Part shown: piece by piece, positions 1 through 10,770 of the stretch | Layout of the letters: every line of letters begins with the position of its first letter | Position numbering within the stretch: position 1 is the stretch's first letter | Origin: Meconema thalassinum | Lineage: Eukaryota > Arthropoda > Insecta > Orthoptera > Tettigoniidae | DNA length: 64,000 nt | Reading direction: 5' to 3' | NCBI GenBank assembly: GCA_946902985.2 | Contig: OX336393.1 | Coordinates: forward strand, 130,848,533 to 130,912,532 | The notes under the pieces: model-generated | Databases searched by the model: none | What the model was told of the DNA's origin: nothing | Seen by the model: the letters and a program-made list of their open reading frames with translations, nothing else | Program-made: the position numbers and the translations under genes

Positions 1-620
1 CATGATTAGTCGACCACTAATTGGTGATGTGATAACTGAAGCACACACATCAGATTAGTAGCAATATGAGTCGATGTAATTGTTTAATTACTATCGCATT
101 TGCAGGCTTTCCTATATTTTCTATTGTCTTAACACTTTGACACTATGACCGTTTGTTCAAACAGTAACAAATCGAGTACGCAGGCAGTGCCAATTGCACA
201 ACCATAGGAGTGCTGAATTATTGTATGCATTTGTGTTGTGTTAGCATAGCTTTTTTCTAAATCCAGCAACATTGTGCACATAGCTTGATTTTCTTAGTAA
301 TAAACACATCTCGTTTATTAATTAATGATATTTAGGACTAGCTAAACACTTAACTCTAAAGATAAATGTTAGAGATGGCACCATCATAGCATAGGACCAA
401 TTTTCCCCTTGCTACTAAATGTAAATGTTCTAGTATTTGTAAACAAGTAAATGTCTTGCTTTGCTGTAGATTCATTTGATGTTTGACCCACCCGTAAGTT
501 ATTTCGATGTAATTGCTTAGGGCCGATCTTACGTGCCATTCTCTTAGCTTGTTCATTTTGTCGAATTTTGTATTAGGACCATGAGAGTAATTTAGATCTT
601 TTTAGGCCTTTTTTATATTT
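1..620. other. unassigned AT-rich sequence
   Basis: I find no recognisable gene, repeat terminus or RNA. The only open frame (about 66 codons on the minus strand near 356-556) resembles nothing I know and is no longer than chance frames here. A pyrimidine tract followed by CAG lies just before the LINE fragment at about 610-628; it could be read as a splice acceptor, but nothing else supports an exon. Confidence 0.5.
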
Positions 621-663
621 CTTTCAGGGCAGAATAGTATCGGACTAGCCGTTTGCAACTCTC

Positions 664-1775
664 ATGCTAGGCTCTTTGGATCAGACTAACGTCTCCCAAG
701 TGGACTGTGTGGCCCTGGACTTAAGCAAAGCTTTTGATCAGGTGCCTCATCAAAGACTCTTGTTAAAGCTTGGCAAACATGGCATCGGAGGCAAGCTGAT
801 TACATGGTTGACGTCATTCCTGGTAGGTCGAACGCTTGTGTCGTGTTTGGCGGGGCCAAGTCACCGAACATAGTGGTAACTTCGGGAGTATCACAGGGAT
901 CGTTGATTGGGCCTTTGTTGTACATGGTTTTTACCCTCGACCTTCCAAGCTGTGTGACGTCCACGATGGCGCAGTATGCAGACGACTCAATAATTTACAG
1001 AGCCATAAAAAATAATGATGACGTCAAAGCACTACAGGAAGATCTGGACAGTGTGGCACTGTAGTGTGATGTGAATAAGATGACCTTGAATGTAAACAAG
1101 TGTAAATATATTCGGCTAAGTAGGGCCAGACAGCCTATTGCACATAGCCTTTCACTGAGCGGCAAAGTTCTTCCCATGTGCAATTCACTGCAAATGCTGG
1201 GAATACACATTTCCAGCAATTTGAAGTGGAATGTACACGTTGAGGAATCTAGGTGTAAGGCATTTAGAATTCTAGGATTTGCAAGACGTAATCTTCTGGG
1301 ATTCAGAAGCCGTGCATTCCGAGCTGTGTATCTCTCCACGATACGGCTCATTCTTCTGTACGGACTTCCTGCCTGGCATCCCACTACCGAGGAAAACATG
1401 AGGAAGTTAAGTGCAGTCCAACGTCGAGCAGAGCGACTCATTTACAATCAGGGTAACAAAGTTTTGACAAAACCATTAACATCCATCAATGACATATGTA
1501 GCCAAATAGATCTCACCTTTCTCCGAAAATCGCTAGCTGGCACCATTATACTGTACCCATTTCACCGCCTTCAGCTGTCATATAGTTCAGTCCGTAGAGC
1601 ACAGGGTGTCACACTTGTTCCTCCATTCGCTAGGTCAACAGATTATCAATCTGGATTCTACAATCGCTCTGTTCGACTTTGGAATGACCTGCCTCGTGAA
1701 ATAAAAGACCTTCCTCCACGACAATTTTGCCGCAAAGTGAAGGCTCTAAAGGGACTAAAACCCCATGTAAATTGA
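664..1775 (+). pseudogene. LINE reverse transcriptase, C-terminal half, broken
   Basis: The first segment (664 to about 840, frame 1) carries the motif A-like LDLSKAFD. Near 835-845 the reading moves to frame 3, where SGVSQGS and the catalytic YADD box follow (about 890-1000). An in-frame TAG at 1062-1064 sits where related proteins usually have tryptophan before an MTLN-type motif, so it looks like TGG to TAG. The same frame then stays open to 1775 and includes a conserved C-terminal stretch with LWNDLP near 1680. One frameshift plus one nonsense codon make it a dead copy. The endonuclease domain and ORF1 are missing. It has no functional link to its neighbours. Confidence 0.85.
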
Positions 1776-1829
1776 ATTATATACTGTATAATGTAACTTT
1801 GTGAGTGATTGGGAGTGGGCGCGTGCGTG

Positions 1830-1833
<4 letters not shown>

Positions 1834-1863
<30 letters not shown>

Positions 1864-1880
1864 TGTATGTATGTATGTAT
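1834..1880. repeat. (TATG)n microsatellite
   Basis: About ten uninterrupted ATGT/TATG units lie inside the 3' UTR of the LINE fragment, followed by degenerate GTGT/TATG units to about 1920. The open frame across it only reads the microsatellite and is not a gene. Confidence 0.9.
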
Positions 1881-2150
1881 GCGTGTGTGAGCGTGTATAT
1901 GTGTATGTGTATGCCTGTGTCATCCCTTTTATTTATGAATTGTATGATATAGACGTCATGTACAGCAGATTATGTGTATATAGCAAATGTAAAGGTGTAA
2001 ATTGTATAATGTAACATTTGAGATTTATTTAGATTTAATGAACGGAGATGGAGACAATGATGTGTATGTGGGGCTTGCCCTTTCTCTATCTGCCGTCCAT
2101 AAATTGTAGGCACAATTTTTGGTAAATAAATAATAATAATTATAATAGGG

Positions 2151-2600
2151 ATCTATTCTGAATAAAATTTATTTGTGATTTTAACCTAAGACTGACCTCT
2201 CTTTCTTGTTTAGTTTTGTTATCGATGCATTCCTCTGAGCTGGTTAAAGATCGAACCTCACCAATTCCCGACACCCCCGAGTGCAGACTTTTTGTGCTAC
2301 ACCAGCCTATGAATGTATCGTCCCCTATACTTGTGTGTTAACTGGAAGAGGGTCTCGGAAGGGTCATTTGAAACCGGTGGCTCCCCGAAACCTTCGGCCA
2401 GCGGGCACAATATAAACATTAAATTAGAGAAACACAAAATAACATTAGGTATAATTATAATAATTAAAATGAATTAAAATGTAGAAACACATAAAAGTAA
2501 AACATATTTTTGCCCTATAAAGGTTTAAGGACAACCTACAACGTTGTCCAACCTCAAGAGTGCCTTTCAAATGTTAATAGGCCTACGTTTTACCGAACCA
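2151..2600. other. unassigned sequence with a possible SINE remnant
   Basis: From about 2195 to 2412 the base composition rises towards balanced GC. On the minus strand there is a GGTTCGATC motif like a Pol III B box near 2250. No A box or tail could be placed with confidence, so a degraded tRNA-type SINE is only a possibility. The rest is AT-rich with nothing recognisable. Confidence 0.3.
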
Positions 2601-3421
2601 ACAAGGTGGCCGCGCGATATATTTAATCGGCATTCTATATCTCCAAAACAGTTGCTGATATCTCCCTTATATTTTGTATGGTGATAGAGAATACTAAAAC
2701 ACATTCCCATATGTGACTTTTAAAACCCTGTTAACCAAAATGAGAACCCGGTGTTGGTATAATATTTATATTGAATTGTTGCGCGTTTTTATCATCCGAG
2801 CGCAGTGAAACTTTGTACGGTAAATGTTTATACAATATTTGATGCACTGGCATCCAATTAAATCAATTATTTTTATAAAATCCAGATAGCGCCTGTGTGA
2901 TATTTTAAAATTAAGTTATTGTGTCCTAATGCGATCGAAGTGAACGTTCGTATAACGAACTAAGGCAATAACCTTCATCTACTGGTACATGTAGAACAAT
3001 CCTACAAGGCGATCATCCGAAATAATTCAGCAGTTCTCAATATCTATGAATCTATTACAGAAATTCATCTCACATTTTGTATATTCATAATATCATTAAA
3101 ATAAATTCACATATAGCACTTGCAATAACCTCTTGATCAACATGTGGCCACGCAAAATTTAAATATTCAAATAGATTTCTCCTTCAACTTAATTATCCGA
3201 GCGCTGTAAAAATTGGCACGGTATATTTTCATACATGCCTCAATATATTGACATATAATGAAATTTATTTTTCAAGATAATTTTTATATGGCAGGTATGG
3301 AAAACTTTTATTTTCACGTTTATTTTTTCTCATGTCCTAAATTAGCGATAGAAATGCAGGCTCGAATACTGAACCTTTATTATAATATGCATCTGATGGT
3401 ATATAATTCTATAGCATATAT
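2600..3421 (-). repeat. old hairpin-family (HINE-like) repeat, host of element A
   Basis: The stretch contains degenerate versions of phrases that recur in the hairpin-ended repeats further right: lines resembling 'disturbed at the genome level by GCCGCCATG blocks', 'GGTGATAGAGAATAC', 'CACTGGCATC' and 'ATCCGAGCGCAGTGAAAC', all in the reverse orientation. It is far more diverged than the copies at 50.6-64 kb. Similar sequence resumes after element A at 19531 to about 19900, so A inserted into this older repeat. Confidence 0.55.
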
Positions 3422-4506
3422 TGAACCCTTATTAATCTGCGATAAATAAGTATTCATGATTTATTATTATTATTACTGCGGCCCAGGCAGTACTTATGGA
3501 TGATGACAAAGAGGAAGGCAAGTTAGCGTGTTGCATTGATTGCCACAGAAACAGAGCTTGGTAGCTATTCTTGAAAACGGCCGGGTAAGCTGAGTTCAAG
3601 GCCAAATTGTGTAACAACATGCACCAGAATTGGAATCATAAAGGGATGGTCACGAGTTTCTTGCAACCGACCTACGATTGAATCACCCAATCAGGAAAGA
3701 TCAAGCCTAAACCACGCGATGGGTGGCGTCACTGGTAAAAAGCGCGCGGAATTGATTATCTAAAGAACCACCGATCCGAATTATCTCCGCATGAGTGCGA
3801 TGAGACGTTTGAATTAAATGATGAAGATTGACACTAGTCCCGTGTGGTGTAGTGGTAGTATACTTGTAAAAATGACGACGGTCATATGTGTATTTCTTTT
3901 GTTGGTCACGTGTTAACTTACTTGTGTTGATTTGTGTGAGAAGTCCTAATTTTTAGGCAGTAATGTTTTGCTACGGCAGTTTTGATTCCAATTTCATGCG
4001 GAAATGATTGTGTTGTTTATTTTAAGTATAGGAAGTGTCGGTTTAGTTTTAAGTGTTGTATAGTTGTTCCCCGCGTCTGTCTAGCTCTAAGTAATGCGGA
4101 TTCGTCTTCTGAAAGTTTATTCCGGATGATGACGAATCATGCATTCAATTGTACTCATCGTGAAGCATGTAGAACAGCACTCGCGCATACATTGTTATTA
4201 TTGTTGATTTTCTTGGGACACTTAGTCCGAATAATAATCTCTCCTGAGATTTGGCCTCGTTTTGTCAAATTTAATTTATTCAGTGGGAGTCATTATGGGA
4301 GTTTTGTTTGTTAATTCTTTTTGTAAATAGCCGATCTGTTATTAAATTCATTTGTTATAACCCTGGCTTCACTTTTTCCTGCATGTTATTTTGTTTTATG
4401 TTACCCTGCATGTTAATGAAGCGCTTAAACAACAACTTACGATATGGACTGTTACCCCCCCCCCCCCCCCGAAACTGAGTCTCATAAGCTTCTTTGCAAG
4501 GGTTCA
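3422..4506 (+). repeat. 5' LTR of element A
   Basis: This stretch of 1085 bp is nearly identical to 18450-19526. It begins TGAACCCTT and ends AAGGGTTCA, the usual TG...CA form. It holds a 16-C run at 4455-4470 that is only six C in the 3' LTR, which accounts for the 8-bp length difference. A tRNA-like segment (3838-3866) lies inside. ORFs predicted in it are present in both LTRs only because the LTRs are copies. Confidence 0.93.
3838..3866 (+). promoter_or_regulatory. tRNA 5'-half-like segment (possible Pol III A box) in the LTR
   Basis: The segment starting TCCCGTGTGGTGTAGTGG resembles the 5' end of tRNA-Glu/Gly-type genes and of SINE heads, including an A-box-like TGGTGTAGTGG. No B box follows at the expected distance, so it is not a tRNA gene. 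The same segment is at 18866-18894 in the other LTR. It may be a captured SINE fragment or a chance match. Confidence 0.3.
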
Positions 4507-5054
4507 TAAAACAAAAATGGCTGCCCAAGTAGGGATTGTTGTTGTTGTTGCTTCGCTGATCTCATATTTATTTCGTTGAGAAATGATGCCAGATCAAGCG
4601 GGCAAAGTAAATTCAGTAAATTGAGGCGATGTTGTACCGCCATGTGCATTAGTAAAATCACTGAGTTTTTAAAGTTAGAAATATTGAACAAGGTTAGAAT
4701 TTGATATTGTATTTGTTATAAACTTGTTCTGGCGCCCGGCATTAAAATTAGAAAATTTGCATATTATTGAACTCAGTCAAAGCAGGAAGGTGTTGCCTTA
4801 TATTTGACATTTAATTAACTTCGGTTAATTTGTGTTGTTCGTAAATTCTGTTGGTTAGGAATTTAAAAGCAGATCACTAGGGAGTTATTTTGTTGTTTGG
4901 AAATAAGAGTAATTTAGTCAGTAAATTTTGATTACTGAAATTTTTATTAAATTAGAATCAGTAATATTTAAATGTTATGACATGTATGCGTGTGTATGAC
5001 TGAAATCTCGTTGCATGACCCTGTTTTTCTCTGGTTATATTTGTGTATTGTGCA
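4507..5054 (+). other. 5' leader of element A with two primer-site candidates
   Basis: Between the LTR and gag there are two possible primer binding sites. TGGCTGCCCAAG lies only 11 bases after the LTR (about 4518-4529) and resembles a damaged tRNA-Lys site. TGGCGCCCG lies at about 4726-4734, 220 bases further in, and matches the start of Lys-type sites better. Element D has a GGCGCCCG at a similar inner position. By position the first is more likely to have been used; by sequence, the second. The leader has no coding signal. Confidence 0.4.
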
Positions 5055-6455
5055 ATGGCGAGTGTTGAAGAAATTAAGGGATTGTTAGAACAGATGTCCG
5101 CGAAAACGGAAAAACAATTAGAACAAATGTCCGCGAAAACGGAAGAACAATTAGTGCAGATGTCCGCGAAAACGGAAGAACAGTTGAAAATTCAGAGCGA
5201 GCATAATGATAAACAATTAAATAAACAGTTAAATGACATTACGGTCCAATTACAGGCTCAGAAGTTAGATAGTGAAAACCAATTATACGAATTACGTGAG
5301 AATAGTGAAAAACAGTTACAAGACATGAGCGGTAACATTACGGTCCAATTACAAGTCCAAAAATTGGATACTGATAAACAATTAAACGAATTGAATCACA
5401 AACTATCAGAACAGGCGATAACACAAACAGTACAAACAGAGCAATTAGAAAAGATCACTCATGACATAAATCAAAGTGTTAGGGAAGTAGAGAAACTGGC
5501 AGATGAGGTCGCGGAGAATAACGCCAAACAATTAGGTGAGATTAAAAAGTTGGAGTCGAAATTTGACAATAAACTCATACAATTTGATGAAATGGTGGCC
5601 GATAAATTAAAGAAAATCGAGGCAGCATGCGCCAACAACACGGCGGGAATAAAGAGCACACAGGATAAATTACAGCAACAAATTAATTCAGTCGACAGCA
5701 ACGTACTTGAATTAATAAAGGAAATCGATAAACTTGAGATCAAAACCGAAACAGAACGTATGCACTTGCGTGAAAATTTGGAGGGCCAATTAATTAAAAC
5801 CCAGCAGGTAATACGAGAAGAGGTAGGAGAACAGCTCAATAAAAATCGGGATAATTTGGAAGACCAATTAAGTAAAACCCAGCAGGTTATAAGAGAAGAG
5901 GTCGGAGAACAATTAGTCAAAACACAGCAGCAGATACAAGAAATAGGGGAACAGCTGGAGAAGAGTCAGGAAAGGAACGAAGAGAAAATTAGCATTATGA
6001 AGAACAGGATCCGAAGAGATTGGGAGCAGCAGGTCAACGAAACGAAAGAAGACAGGCTGACAATTTTAAAGCGCTTGGGTGAATACAATTCGAGAATGCG
6101 GACATTGGAGGAAAACGTAAAATCCGAATTCCAAGAGCACACAGATCTCATAATTAAAAATGAAATCAGATCATTAGAGAACGCAACATTATTTTCGACA
6201 GAAAATGTAGTAGGCAAGCAGGGAAGCATTGGAAGTCCGGTGGGTTTGAAGTTGGCTGAGGATAACAGCCGAGGTCAAAGTCCTAAATTAACGAGCAACG
6301 CATTCCAACAGTACAGGGGAGAGACGTCCACACCGCAACCCGACTTGGCACCCACCCAAGTAATTCAGGTCATTAGGGGGAATGATTTCAAACCCGATAA
6401 ATTCAGGGAGCACACAGGAACCTTTCCCAAAGCTTTTTTTACGTCAGTTGGATGA
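5055..6455 (+). pseudogene. gag: Gag of element A, N-terminal part (coiled coil)
   Basis: Structural protein of the element, expected to assemble virus-like particles in the cytoplasm. I chose the ATG at 5055 over an upstream GTG because element D's Gag begins with the same MAS-x-EE pattern. The first residues contain three near-perfect 11-residue repeats (core QMSAKTEEQL) and then more than 300 residues rich in Q, E, K, L and N, predicted to be long coiled coil. The frame ends at 6453-6455 soon after a run of seven T (6424-6430). In the neighbouring frame the match to element D continues across this point, so the stop follows a one-base length change. The original protein therefore continued into the next ORF. 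Confidence 0.8.
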
Positions 6456-8403
6456 CTATTTTAATGATCAACATATCAGTCCCGCAAAACAGTTGTGACT
6501 TGTGGAAAAGTTTTTAGAAGGCCCAAGCTTAATCTGGTTCTTGAGCTTTAAATATACATTCACCGACATGGCACAATTCAGAGAAGCGTTCTTAAAGAAG
6601 TTCTGGAGTCCTTCTTTGCAGCAGGGATTAAGAATGGATCTGTACACTCGAAAATATCACAGCACGCATCCGACCAGATTTTCAGAATTTTTCATCCAAC
6701 AGCTGGTTAAATTCCGCGATTTTGACGACCCCCCTAGTGAAGAAAACATGGTTCTAACCATCGGGAAACAACTTCCTATGAACATTCAACAGCTGTCAGT
6801 AGCAGGAAATATTAAGACCGCAGTGCAGGACGAAGAGTTACTCCGCCATCTAGACGAGACAAGTATGGTTAGTCCACAGACGGGGAGAAGAAACATGGAA
6901 TGTGTCAACACGGCAGAAGTGGTTCAGGGACACCAAACTAGTCACAACCAGGGGAACCAAATAAAAACCCAATCTACGGGAACGCAGTTTACACCGAGAC
7001 GGCAAGACTATGATGGCCGAAATCAATTCAACCAGAATAATCGAAATTTTCAGAATCGCCGAGATAACTATAACCAAAACAATCGAAACCAGCAAAATCA
7101 ATGGACGTACCAGCGAGAATACACCAATTGGAGGGGAAACCAAAGGCAGGGTAGACCGTACCAAAGGAATGGAGATGGCAGGTGGAACAACACGAGGAAC
7201 TATCGCCAAGATAACCGGGAAGACTATCGCAACAATTGGGATGAGCGGTATGTCGAATCGCAGAAGTATTTAGATCAGTTAAACGCCGAAGAGACGGAGA
7301 AAGAGAAGTGGGGGCGTGCAATGGCAAATAGACAGAGCCCGGATAATCACCAAGGAGAGGGGGCGGAAAGTTTATTACGGCAGCAAGAGAGGCGCGATGA
7401 CAACCGGTGGAACTCAACGAATGGGTCCCGGGATAAAAAAATAACCTCAAATGAACCAAAACCTGATAGCCTGAAAATGGAGGACGCCAGGGAGCGGGAA
7501 GAGCTGATTGTTGCTAATATAGAAGAGTGGGTAGCATTCCCGGACGATTGCCTGGAGGAAGTGGTGAAGGACCGAGAAAATGTCATCAGACAATTGTCGA
7601 TTATTTACGCACATATTGGAGGTATGAGGGTGAGATGCTTAATTGACACAGGTAGCCAGGTGAGCTTAGTCACAGAGGTATTGTTAAAAGAAATCAGAAG
7701 TAAACAAACTGTTCCAATTATGCCTGTCCCGTTAATGAAAGTCAGAGGGGTCATTCCTGACAAGACCATAAGTTGTAAGCAGCAAGCATATTTAGATCTG
7801 GAAATATTGAACCACACATTTTCGCAAACATTCATTGTCATACCGAAGATGAATTATAACATCATTTTGGGAGCCAACTTGATCTGTGATTTTCATGCTG
7901 TAATTGACTTACATAACAACACTGTAAGTTTCAAACAAGTAGAGGGGTTGAATCATGAGGGTTTAAACATGGAAGAAAGTCCACTAGACAGAGAGGCGAA
8001 TACTTGGGTCATTGAAGAATGCACTAATGAGGCGATTAGAGATAAGAACTTGACGGAGAAACGAGTAAACCAGACAGCAGTGGTTGAAATTGACAGCCGA
8101 GATATTTCGCAGGAACATTGGGTACATTTGGCGGAAGAAGAAATTAGCGGATCCAAATTTGAAATTCTACTTCAGGAGCGGCTTAAGGAGGCAATAGTAG
8201 GGGAACCTGATAGAAGAAAACTGGAAGATATTTTAAGATTTCATAAAGGAGCTTTCGACACCATCCCTGGAAAAGTTTTGAAATTCCAATATGCCATGCA
8301 AGTTACTGACTGGACCCCATTTAAAAGTAAATTGTACCCGATCCCAGAGAAACATTTTGCTCAGGTGAAGGACATCATTAGTAATTTATTAGATCCGGCA
8401 TGA
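6456..8403 (+). pseudogene. gag-pol: Gag C-terminus, protease and start of RT of element A
   Basis: This frame continues Gag after the T-run break and includes a TGA at 6496-6498 where element D has a sense codon. A capsid-like stretch (about 6500-6880, with YTRKYHSTHPTRF) is followed by an N/R/Q-rich segment without a CCHC knuckle (about 6990-7280). An aspartic protease follows, with DTGSQ at 7645-7659 and a downstream ILGA motif near 7864. The RT N-terminus comes last. Gag and protease share one frame here, whereas D needs a -1 shift; the seven-A run at 7435-7441 is at the corresponding place, so an indel may have fused them. The frame stops at 8401-8403 through another frameshift. Confidence 0.8.
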
Positions 8404-8699
8404 TAAGAAAAGCAGCAACCCCGTACCTAAACGCAATATTGGCTGTGGCCAAGCCAAATGGATCAATTAGGTTATGCCTAGACGCGCGAGTTTTGAACAG
8501 TAAACTGCTAGTTGAGCATGACCAAGCACCTAGGATCAAGGATGTTTTGAAGGGCTTCCGTGGGAAGAAGATTTATTCGAGTGTCGACTTGACAAATAGT
8601 TTCCACCATCTTGAACTTGAAGAAAAATCCCAACTATTGACGGGATTTGTATTCGATAACCAAAGTTATATCTGGTCTCGAATGCCCTTTGGTGTAAAA
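8400..8699 (+). pseudogene. pol: RT of element A, fingers and palm, cut by insertion
   Basis: In a new frame the RT resumes with RKAATPYLNAILAV, then LCLDAR, SSVDL (motif A region, catalytic Asp) and MPFGVK. The match to element D ends after the AAA codon at 8697-8699 and resumes at 15666 with a TAGCAL motif, the very next residues in D. That places the insertion point to within a base or two. The residues read beyond 8700 to the stop near 8759 belong to the insert. Confidence 0.88.
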
Positions 8700-8703
8700 A
8701 AAA

Positions 8704-9030
8704 TCCTCTCGGCACGCCGGAAGGCGGAGGTAGATTTCACCGGACAAACTAGGGGATAGGCTATAATAGGCAAAATATGCAGGTTTTCGTAGGGGGATGA
8801 GACCTCATTTATTGCGAGAAAGTATTTTACAATTGCAGGTTAGTTAACATTTTGTCGTCTTTCTATGCATATTTTTAACATTTTACTGTCTTATGGGGAT
8901 GGTAACCTTCTTGTCATTTGGGGTTCATTTTTATACTTGTGATCACACTGTCCTTATGCAAGGTTTGGAACTAATGTGTTACTATCTAACAGTCTGTTAC
9001 TTCTTCACGCAAAATTTTATCTCCCGCAGA
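8704..9030. other. left outer part of the insertion block, unclassified
   Basis: AT-rich sequence without open frames. It carries the left member of the 12-bp inverted pair. I cannot match it to anything else in the window. Confidence 0.4.
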
Positions 9031-9204
9031 GATGTTGGTTAGTTCCTCAGTTTAGGGACTGCGACAAGGTGGTCATGTAACCCCGTGTACATTGGGTGTG
9101 TGTAGAATCTGTCTGATAAACGGTGTTATTTGTGATGACTGTATTAGTCTGTAATTCAGGTAAGGTCTGCAGACGGTCAATTTTAAGTAGTAGTACCTAA
9201 TTTT
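9031..9204 (-). repeat. SINE fragment (type S2-like)
   Basis: The phrases CTCAGTTTAGGGACTGCGAC, GTAACCCCGTGTACATTGG and ATTCAGGTAAGG match, with changes, the segment at 47725-47870 and the left part of the S2 SINEs at 46797-47180 and 49255-49630. The fragment ends at the 3.95-kb element. The flank on the other side of that element (13168 onwards) corresponds to the sequence that follows the same fragment at about 48205, so both loci share one composite unit. Confidence 0.65.
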
Positions 9205-9656
9205 GTACTGCCCCCGTAAATTGAATTATACTGAGACCACGGTGGCTGTATTGGCATATATGAATACAGTTATGGCTGTCATAGTTGTGACGTGTATATT
9301 CATGACGTAGGCACGGATGACGCAGACTTCATGCAAGTAGGCTGGTTGAGCTGAGATTCTTGGTGACGTCATGATTTTGTTCGAGAAGGATCTGAGATTT
9401 ACGACGCAGTCGCAGGGAAACAAGGAATTGTGCTAAGGAAGAAGTTACGCTATTGGAGGAGAGGCTCGAACCAATGAATGATAGTTTGGAGGGAGACGGA
9501 GATTACTGAAACTACCATATTTAATTACTTTTGGCATGCAGAATTGTGGAAAACTATTTTCAGTTATGGCATTGATTTGGAATTTTGAAGAAATTAATTA
9601 TGAGTTTTTGAAATTTGAAAATCCGTCAAGTATAGCCAAAGTTAGAACTTCTAGCA

Positions 9657-9845
9657 ATGACGGAGGAACAAGCTATGGAAGGGATGGATACGCCCCTTAA
9701 GAAGTTGATAAAAGCCCTTGCACAGCAGAGAGGAGGGTCTCATGTCTCATCTCTCATGTCTCATGGCTCATGGCTCTCATGGCTCATTTTTCTGATTCTC
9801 ATATTGTCAGACTTCGAGTTATTCAGTGAAGCAAGTCGTCATTAG
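9657..9845 (+). CDS. short conserved ORF start in the 3.95-kb element (doubtful)
   Basis: An ATG in fair context opens a reading frame whose first ~25 residues (containing MEGMDTPLKKLIKA) are nearly the same in copy 2, on its minus strand at about 29826-29900. The two copies diverge soon after, where copy 1 has a degenerate CTCATG repeat (about 9740-9790). The acidic, helix-prone start resembles the beginning of a Gag protein, but no further Gag follows. It may be a relic of a coding region or a leader ORF. Function unknown. Confidence 0.25.
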   Translation: MTEEQAMEGMDTPLKKLIKALAQQRGGSHVSSLMSHGSWLSWLIFLILILSDFELFSEASRH

Positions 9846-10416
9846 CACGTGTGGTAGAGCCCACAGCATCGAACAAGCATTGAGCGTGCAGCAGTACAAT
9901 TTTACGGTTACTGAAACTAGGCGAAGTTGGAGCGCACACATAAACGAGTCTACAAGATTATCTATCAAGAGTTAGCTACTGCATTTATGCTAATTCAATT
10001 GTGCATTACAATATTGAGGCGTGTAAGAAAGTTGAACATTTTCACGAGTATACTTTGGAAGATATTCGCATTTTAAGACTGCAGACAAAAGTGATTTTCT
10101 CGACACCTGAGAAGCACTTTTATAATACCACATTCTACGCTACGGCTGACACTTATATTGCAACCGTGATACTGAAGATTACATTTGGTGATACAACGCT
10201 ACGTTCTACAATGGAACTATATAATCTGGCAGTACTTTCGACTATTATTATAACGGAAGTGGAGATGGAAGACTAAAACTTTAATGCAATTGGGGCATAT
10301 ATCAATGGAGTGAAATAGCAGCATGGAACTTCGTTAATCGTCATTCTACAAAAGCGAGCATGTAGTGAACATCCAACTACACTCATGCATCGTAATCCAT
10401 CGCTGAATTACATCAA

Positions 10417-10770
10417 ATGGCAGTGGAAATATCATCATACTCCACAATTATGAACATTTCTGCGGAAATAATTGCAATAAACTTCATGGCGAATTTCTAC
10501 CAGAACTTCAGGGAATTTTCAAGAGAGGCCAGGGTGGACCCGGCTCAAAAAGAAGAGTTTTGCCAGAAGGATGTCTATCGTCTACACGGAGCAGTGCAAT
10601 TTCCGGAGGAGGAAACTGTTCTATTCTCCGAGGGCGCAGGTTCCAGGTTCGAGGTCGGAGCACATCTTTACGGTGGTGAAATGGAACCAACAGCAGTCTT
10701 CTTTGGAAATTTTCCTCTAGAACTTCAATCAACAGATAAGGTAGTCGTGAACGTTTCTTGTTTTATTTGA
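10417..10770 (+). CDS. conserved ~117-codon frame in the 3.95-kb element (doubtful)
   Basis: The frame is open here and, in copy 2, at 28831-29175 on the minus strand for most of its length; the two translations are similar, sharing the core REARVDPA and FCQKDVY. Copy 2 shifts frame near its end and regains the same C-terminal tail in another frame. I recognise no domain. Because the whole element is conserved between copies, conserved translation alone does not prove coding. A codon-position test would be needed. Confidence 0.2.
   Translation: MAVEISSYSTIMNISAEIIAINFMANFYQNFREFSREARVDPAQKEEFCQKDVYRLHGAVQFPEEETVLFSEGAGSRFEVGAHLYGGEMEPTAVFFGNFPLELQSTDKVVVNVSCFI

Larger units (their letters stand above)
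625..2150 (+). mobile_element. 5'-truncated non-LTR retrotransposon (LINE), CR1/L2/Jockey-like
   Basis: Only the 3' part of a LINE remains: RT from just before its motif A, the region after RT, and a short 3' UTR. The 3' UTR holds a TATG microsatellite (about 1834-1880) and ends in an AAT-rich tail (about 2126-2150). Short AT-rich terminal repeats instead of a plain poly-A are usual in the CR1/L2 group, and the C-terminal block with an LWNDLP motif fits the same broad set. Truncation at the 5' end is the normal product of incomplete target-primed reverse transcription. I see no clear target-site duplication. The exact clade cannot be assigned by eye. Confidence 0.8.

Noticed and set aside
610..628. 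Splice acceptor before the LINE
   Set aside because: A pyrimidine tract with CAG is common by chance and no exon could be supported.
1805..2014. Frame rich in MYVC repeats
   Set aside because: It is the translation of the TATG microsatellite.
4726..4734. LTR of A extending to the inner GGCGCCC motif
   Set aside because: The 3' copy stops at 19526 next to a matching ATAT duplication, and the TG...CA ends are inverse to each other, so the LTR ends at 4506.
5471..7459. Minus-strand frames under element A gag/pol (5471-5920, 5966-6229, 6850-7209, 7028-7459)
   Set aside because: Antisense to recognised Gag and protease sequence; serine/leucine-rich translation with no domain.
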